A stretch of 64,000 nt of DNA, from positions 206,863,876 through 206,927,875 of the forward strand of contig NC_084663.1 of assembly GCF_028389875.1 (NCBI RefSeq). Direction: 5' to 3'. The notes below the pieces were generated by a model that saw only the letters and a program-made list of their open reading frames with translations, had not been told where the DNA came from and searched no databases. The position numbers and the translations under genes were made by a program. This document shows, piece after piece, positions 61,701-64,000 of the stretch. The stretch's first letter is position 1, and every line of letters starts with the position of its first letter. This DNA comes from Rhea pennata. Taxonomy: Eukaryota > Chordata > Aves > Rheiformes > Rheidae.

Positions 61701-63989
61701 GCAGATGACGTCCAGAATAAGCTGTTCCATCACCTTTCCAGGGATGGAGGTGATCTGGCCTGTAGTTGCCTGGGTCCTCCTTCTTGCCCTTTTTGAAGAC
61801 TGGAGTGACACTGGCTTTCTTCCCGCCCTCAGGCACCTCTCCAGTTCTCCAGGACTTTTCAAAGATGATGGAGAGCGGCCTGGGAACAATATCTGCCAGC
61901 TCCCTCAGGATGTGTGGGTGCATCCCATCTGGCCCATGGATTTGTGGATGTCTAGCCTGCCCAGAAGGTCTCTAATCCTATCCTCCTCAACCAAAGGAAA
62001 GTCTTCCGTTCTCTGGACCTTCTCCCTCACATCCAGGCTCTGGGATTCCTGGGGGCTGCCCTTGGCAGTGAAGACTGAAGCCAAGAAGGCATTCAGTAAT
62101 TCTGCCTTCTCTGTATCCCTTGTCACCAGGGCCCCCGCCCCATTCAGGAGCGGGACCACATTTTCCCTAGTCCTTCTCTTGCTGCTGATGTATTTGAAGA
62201 AGCCCTTCCTGCTGTCCTTGACATCCCTTGCAAGACTCAATTCCAACTGGGCCTTAGCGTTCCTCGCAGCATCTCTACATACTCTGACTGCATTCCTGTA
62301 ATTCTCCCAAGTAGCCTGTCCACTCTTCACATTTTATTTCAACTTTTCATCTTCAAATAGTTTCATCTTTTGCAGAGCTATGGTTAAATGCTAAAGTCGA
62401 GCTGTCTGTGTTTTCTGACATTTAGTTTGTTTTCTCTACTTAACAGAAGCAGATCCAGCAGTTTTTAAAATGAAGAATATGGAACAAAATTATGCTGTTC
62501 ATAATTTTATGCTTTAAAAAAAGGTTTTGGTAGTGGGTAATATTTTTATGCAGTTCCTGCTTTTTATTTGAACTTAGAAAAAAACTAGTAGGGTGTATTT
62601 GGCCCATCATCAAAGCAAGCAAAGAAAACAGATAAAATTAATACCTCAGAGCCAAGAAACTTTAGCATAACTGCAGAGCTATTTTATGCTGTTTTCTATG
62701 TGCATGTTACTTAGACTCTGACTCAAAGATAATCTTCAGGAACTTTCCTACTGAAAGAAACAAATATAAGATTAATGCCTATACATTTAGCTCTTTAAGT
62801 GATGCTGGAAATGACAACTTTGGGTTTTAGAATAAATGTACAGAAACCAAATTTGTCAGTAATCCTTTGATGTTTATGATGGAGCTGCAGCCTCACATGC
62901 TGAATACTAACATGTTATTAATTAGAGTTTTTTTTTTTTTTGATTTTTTGTGTGGATGTATTTGTTTATCTGTAGAAAACATAAATACACACAAGAGGGA
63001 TTGTTTTAATTTTCAGTGAAACACACAACAAAAGCAAAAGAGTATTTCTATGTCCTTAGCATTTTATGTATTTTGAAAGAACCAAGCATATTGCGTAACA
63101 ATTTACAACATACAAGGCTTAACCAAGCATATACACACACTGCATTTGGACAGGGACCTGTGGCTTCTGAAAGAGAAGACAGAATATCATGGAGTCTCAA
63201 ACACCCATGTAACAAGACATTATTCTGTCTGGATGCACTAAAGGAATTATCACTTGTAACACACGCAACTCAGAGCCATGCAAACTTTGTCCTTATAAAA
63301 ACTTTTTGCACTCAAAGATTTGTGAGAAAAAAACAGACAGTTATATTACTTTAAATCAAGACTATGGAAAATCTTCATAATAAAAAAGGCATGATAAGCA
63401 GTGGCAGCAATCCATGTATAGCATTCTAAAATATTTTATTATTATAAATAAATATTATTGAATTAACTTGCAAACAGATAAGAGTTTTACCAATGGAAGT
63501 CTTTTAACTCTTTATTATACTTTAATCCCCATGTATACATCACAAAATAGGACCTAAATTTGGAAAAATGAAAATAGTAATAGAAATTTAATTTATGGGT
63601 TTTTTGCATTCTCTAGGTCTCACATTTCCTCCATACAGCTCAAAGGAAGTATACTTAACAGTACAACTATTCTGAAAGGTTAACTTCAAAAGTGCAGGGG
63701 AAGGAAGGGTTGTGAGTCCCTCCCCTTTCCTCTTCTCAAACATCTTGTACAAAACAAGTATTTCCAAAGTACCCTACCAGCACTGCATTCAAAGACTGTT
63801 TCTTGGAACTGATGTTACTACCTTCTGACTTTTGTGACTGATAACATTATTTGAAAAACAAGGCATACAGGGCTTACCGGAGGAATTGCTTGATATTTTC
63901 TGCTTTCATTTCAGCCATAAGTTTCTGTTTCGCATTTTGATAGATATCTGCTGGACTGGTTGGTTTCTCAGTCGGTTTTGTAAACCATC
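32959..63989 (-). CDS. NAALAD2: NAALAD2 (glutamate carboxypeptidase III), exons 2-19, 5' partial
   Basis: Exons from 5' to 3' on the minus strand: 63878-63989, 58851-59037, 57377-57478, 56679-56804, 55802-55988, 54604-54697, 53977-54075, 51771-51856, 51062-51181, 50526-50608, 48554-48617, 46160-46227, 42113-42204, 40569-40659, 39640-39904, 36244-36325, 34816-34908, 32959-33148. They total 2141 nt in one frame: 712 residues plus stop after a two-base partial codon. Human NAALAD2 is 740 aa, so only the short cytoplasmic/membrane exon 1 is missing. Family knowledge: a type II membrane di-zinc peptidase (M28) that removes terminal glutamate from N-acetylaspartylglutamate and related substrates outside the cell. 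Zinc ligands His (51156-51158), Asp (51126-51128), Glu (50559-50561), Asp (48567-48569), His (39869-39871) and the catalytic Glu (50562-50564) are present. Motifs [18 protein letters not shown] and [18 protein letters not shown] favour NAALAD2 over its paralogue FOLH1. All splice sites are GT-AG. Confidence 0.96.
33856..33874. repeat. C10-A9 homopolymer junction
   Basis: A smaller version of the C-then-A tract at 20578, in NAALAD2 intron 18. Confidence 0.85.
34816..34908 (-). CDS. NAALAD2: NAALAD2 exon 18
   Basis: 93 nt encoding M-N-D-Q-L-M and [11 protein letters not shown], the conserved C-terminal helical bundle. The donor is TACAG|GTGAGG. Confidence 0.95.
35087..35230 (+). mobile_element. 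tRNA-Ile/CR1 chimeric SINE, copy 2
   Basis: A box TAGCTCAGTTGG (35097-35108), anticodon loop CTAATAA with AAT at 35124-35126, B box GGTTTGATCCC (35144-35154), acceptor-stem end near 35165, then a CR1 tail from about 35177 ending TTCTATGATTT. Better preserved than copy 1. It lies in NAALAD2 intron 17, antisense to the gene. Confidence 0.92.
36244..36325 (-). CDS. NAALAD2: NAALAD2 exon 17
   Basis: 82 nt encoding [10 protein letters not shown], an amphipathic helix of the C-terminal domain. It is a short exon without a long open frame, found by its splice sites and homology. Confidence 0.94.
39640..39904 (-). CDS. NAALAD2: NAALAD2 exon 16 (last zinc His)
   Basis: 265 nt, the longest exon. It holds [10 protein letters not shown] with the zinc-binding His, and the start of the C-terminal dimerisation domain. 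It ends TTTG|GTAAGT. Confidence 0.96.
40569..40659 (-). CDS. NAALAD2: NAALAD2 exon 15 (substrate pocket)
   Basis: 91 nt. L-G-S-G-S-D-F-E has Ser where GCPII has Asn519. S-G-R-V-R-Y keeps both arginines equivalent to R534 and R536. Confidence 0.96.
42113..42204 (-). CDS. NAALAD2: NAALAD2 exon 14
   Basis: 92 nt starting in phase 0. [21 protein letters not shown] is NAALAD2-like rather than FOLH1-like (Leu-Glu after Trp). Confidence 0.95.
44240..44276. repeat. 16-bp inverted repeat with 5-nt loop
   Basis: Arms 44240-44255 and 44261-44276 around loop ACTGC. All positions pair but one, which is a G-T wobble. NAALAD2 intron 13. Confidence 0.8.
44397..44490. repeat. (AAT)n and (AT)n compound microsatellite
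   Basis: About a dozen AAT units to 44432, then an AT-rich linker and an (AT) run at 44468-44490. It follows an A22 tract at 44323-44344. NAALAD2 intron 13. Confidence 0.92.
46160..46227 (-). CDS. NAALAD2: NAALAD2 exon 13
   Basis: 68 nt encoding [11 protein letters not shown]; the Arg matches R463 of the arginine patch in GCPII. The donor GAG|GTACAA is non-optimal. Confidence 0.95.
48554..48617 (-). CDS. NAALAD2: NAALAD2 exon 12
   Basis: 64 nt. It carries Y-I-N-T-D-S-S-I-E; the Asp is the zinc ligand equivalent to D453 of GCPII. The acceptor CCCCAG sits next to the in-phase GAA. Confidence 0.95.
50526..50608 (-). CDS. NAALAD2: NAALAD2 exon 11 (catalytic Glu)
   Basis: 83 nt. [17 protein letters not shown]: the first Glu of the pair is the general base, the second a zinc ligand. 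Confidence 0.97.
50806..50845. repeat. 20-bp perfect tandem duplication
   Basis: Two exact copies of ACAATTAAAAGGATAATATT, in NAALAD2 intron 10. Confidence 0.93.
51062..51181 (-). CDS. NAALAD2: NAALAD2 exon 10 (first zinc ligands)
   Basis: 120 nt. It carries G-G-H-R-D-S-W (zinc-binding His) and G-G-I-D-P (bridging Asp). The acceptor was placed before ACAGG, not after, because that gives the conserved Asp-Arg-Tyr. Confidence 0.96.
51771..51856 (-). CDS. NAALAD2: NAALAD2 exon 9
   Basis: 86 nt encoding K-V-R-M-H-V and T-R-I-Y-N-V-I-G, a strand leading back into the protease domain. It ends one base into the Asp of the P-D-R motif. Confidence 0.95.
53977..54075 (-). CDS. NAALAD2: NAALAD2 exon 8
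   Basis: 99 nt encoding M-G-G-P-A-A-P and V-S-Y-N-I-G-P-G-F. The donor (AAG|GTCTGT) is the weakest in the gene, but the join restores a frame and an Arg codon. Confidence 0.93.
54604..54697 (-). CDS. NAALAD2: NAALAD2 exon 7
   Basis: 94 nt. It encodes E-Y-T-F-R and I-P-V-H-P-I-G-Y, the late PA domain. The acceptor was chosen at TTCTCAG|AG because that completes Glu from exon 6; a second AG two bases on would break the frame. Confidence 0.94.
55701..55727. repeat. A27 tract
   Basis: Uninterrupted run of 27 A in NAALAD2 intron 6, about 75 bp past the exon 6 donor in transcript direction. Confidence 0.9.
55802..55988 (-). CDS. NAALAD2: NAALAD2 exon 6
   Basis: 187 nt. PA domain with Y-S-D-P-A-D-Y and the hallmark [15 protein letters not shown]. 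It ends one base into a Glu codon. Confidence 0.96.
56679..56804 (-). CDS. NAALAD2: NAALAD2 exon 5
   Basis: 126 nt in phase 0, 42 residues starting A-D-L-V-Y-V-N-Y-G: start of the PA (apical) domain, with [16 protein letters not shown]. The donor is GTAAGG. Confidence 0.96.
57377..57478 (-). CDS. NAALAD2: NAALAD2 exon 4
   Basis: 102 nt in phase 0 on both sides, 34 residues with the P-P-P-Q-G-Y-E-N-V motif and A-F-S-A-Q-G-M-P-E before the protease-associated domain. Confidence 0.95.
58851..59037 (-). CDS. NAALAD2: NAALAD2 exon 3
   Basis: 187 nt. It contains the family signature P-H-L-A-G-T-E-Q-N and L-L-S-Y-P-N-E-T, the start of the extracellular protease-like domain. The donor is GAG|GTGATA, the acceptor TTCTAG. 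Confidence 0.95.
59640..60362 (-). mobile_element. Older, diverged CR1 segment
   Basis: Recognisable but degraded similarity to the same strand of CR1 ORF2 as in the neighbouring copy (for example GGAATGCTGTGGGAGACAAT around 59910, and CTTAAAGATGAGCACATCAG around 60146). The divergence marks an older insertion, perhaps another CR1 subfamily. It ends about 50 bp before the younger copy begins. Confidence 0.75.
60411..62335 (-). mobile_element. CR1 LINE, about 1.9 kb, decayed ORF2
   Basis: The 3' tail is at the low-coordinate end (TCATAGAATCATAGAATC). The ORF2 reverse-transcriptase motifs D-F-S-K-A-F-D and F-A-D-D are visible, so the palm aspartates remain. The frame is broken: a frame change near 61910, a change back near 61765, and an in-frame stop at about 60759-60761. 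It is 5'-truncated, lacks the endonuclease part, and cannot move by itself. It sits in NAALAD2 intron 2 in the gene's sense direction. Confidence 0.94.
60492..62330 (-). pseudogene. Broken CR1 ORF2 (reverse transcriptase)
   Basis: Three open pieces (61905-62330, 60759-61889, 60492-60758) share one frame; a fourth (61666-61923) is in another frame and bridges the first two. Two frameshifts and a stop therefore interrupt what was one reading frame. The C-terminal piece still shows [19 protein letters not shown]. Confidence 0.88.
63878..63989 (-). CDS. NAALAD2: NAALAD2 exon 2
   Basis: 112 nt. It encodes the juxtamembrane stalk just after the transmembrane segment (W-F-T-K-P...) and the helix [10 protein letters not shown]. 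The acceptor lies 11 bases from the window edge, so exon 1 is not visible. Confidence 0.93.
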
Positions 63990-64000
63990 CTGAAATACAT

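Larger units (their letters stand above)
59038..63877 (-). other. NAALAD2: NAALAD2 intron 2
   Basis: 4.8 kb. More than half is CR1-derived (59640-60362 old, 60411-62335 younger). The rest is AT-rich with no recognised feature. Confidence 0.85.

Noticed and set aside
60759-61889. 376-codon open frame as a host gene
   Set aside because: Its content is CR1 reverse transcriptase, shared with the other CR1 copies, and it ends at a stop inside the element.
61546-62301. 251-codon open frame on the plus strand
   Set aside because: Antisense shadow of the CR1 ORF2 on the minus strand.
32959-63989. Identity as FOLH1 (GCPII) rather than NAALAD2
   Set aside because: Residues in exons 3, 14, 15 and 19, and the CHORDC1 neighbour, favour NAALAD2.
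1-64000. CRISPR array, operon, phage or other prokaryotic system
   Set aside because: No regularly spaced repeats, no tightly packed genes; spliced vertebrate genes and avian retroposons throughout.

Overview
The window is vertebrate nuclear DNA, almost certainly from a bird and probably a passerine. Its genes are split by GT-AG introns, and the interspersed repeats are almost all CR1-type LINE fragments with the avian CR1 3' tail. Two copies of a tRNA-Ile/CR1-tail chimeric SINE are present. To my knowledge that SINE type (TguSINE1/PasSINE) is a passerine hallmark. Species is not determined.

Two protein-coding genes lie tail to tail. CHORDC1 (plus strand, 11 coding exons, 4422-18978) is complete. 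Joining the exons by GT-AG rules gives 996 nt, that is 331 codons plus stop, with two CHORD zinc domains and a CS domain: the HSP90 co-chaperone CHP-1/morgana. It starts inside a CpG-island promoter (about 3880-4970) that holds a perfect five-unit heat-shock element about 110 bp before the ATG, several NRF1-type palindromes, a YY1-type motif and a G-quadruplex motif just past exon 1. NAALAD2 (minus strand) supplies 18 exons from 63989 down to the stop at 32959. By homology with the 19-exon FOLH1/NAALAD2 layout these are exons 2-19. Exon 1 (cytoplasmic tail and membrane anchor) lies beyond the right edge. All zinc ligands and the catalytic glutamate of this M28 glutamate carboxypeptidase are present, and the substrate-pocket position that distinguishes GCPIII from GCPII is Ser (GCPIII type).

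Layout: 1-3880 intergenic with one internally deleted CR1 copy; 3880-4970 CpG island; 4422-about 19550 CHORDC1; about 19550-32400 intergenic between the two 3' ends, with a 0.9 kb CR1 copy, homopolymer tracts and a 51-nt hairpin; about 32400-64000 NAALAD2, with a tRNA-Ile/CR1 SINE in intron 17 and a 1.9 kb decayed CR1 beside an older CR1 in intron 2. The adjacency and convergent orientation match the NAALAD2-CHORDC1 neighbourhood of human chromosome 11q14.3.

I found no new multi-gene system. The most notable signals are the textbook heat-shock element, the SINE chimeras, the intergenic hairpin, a repeat-mediated deletion in one CR1, and the GCPIII-type pocket residues.
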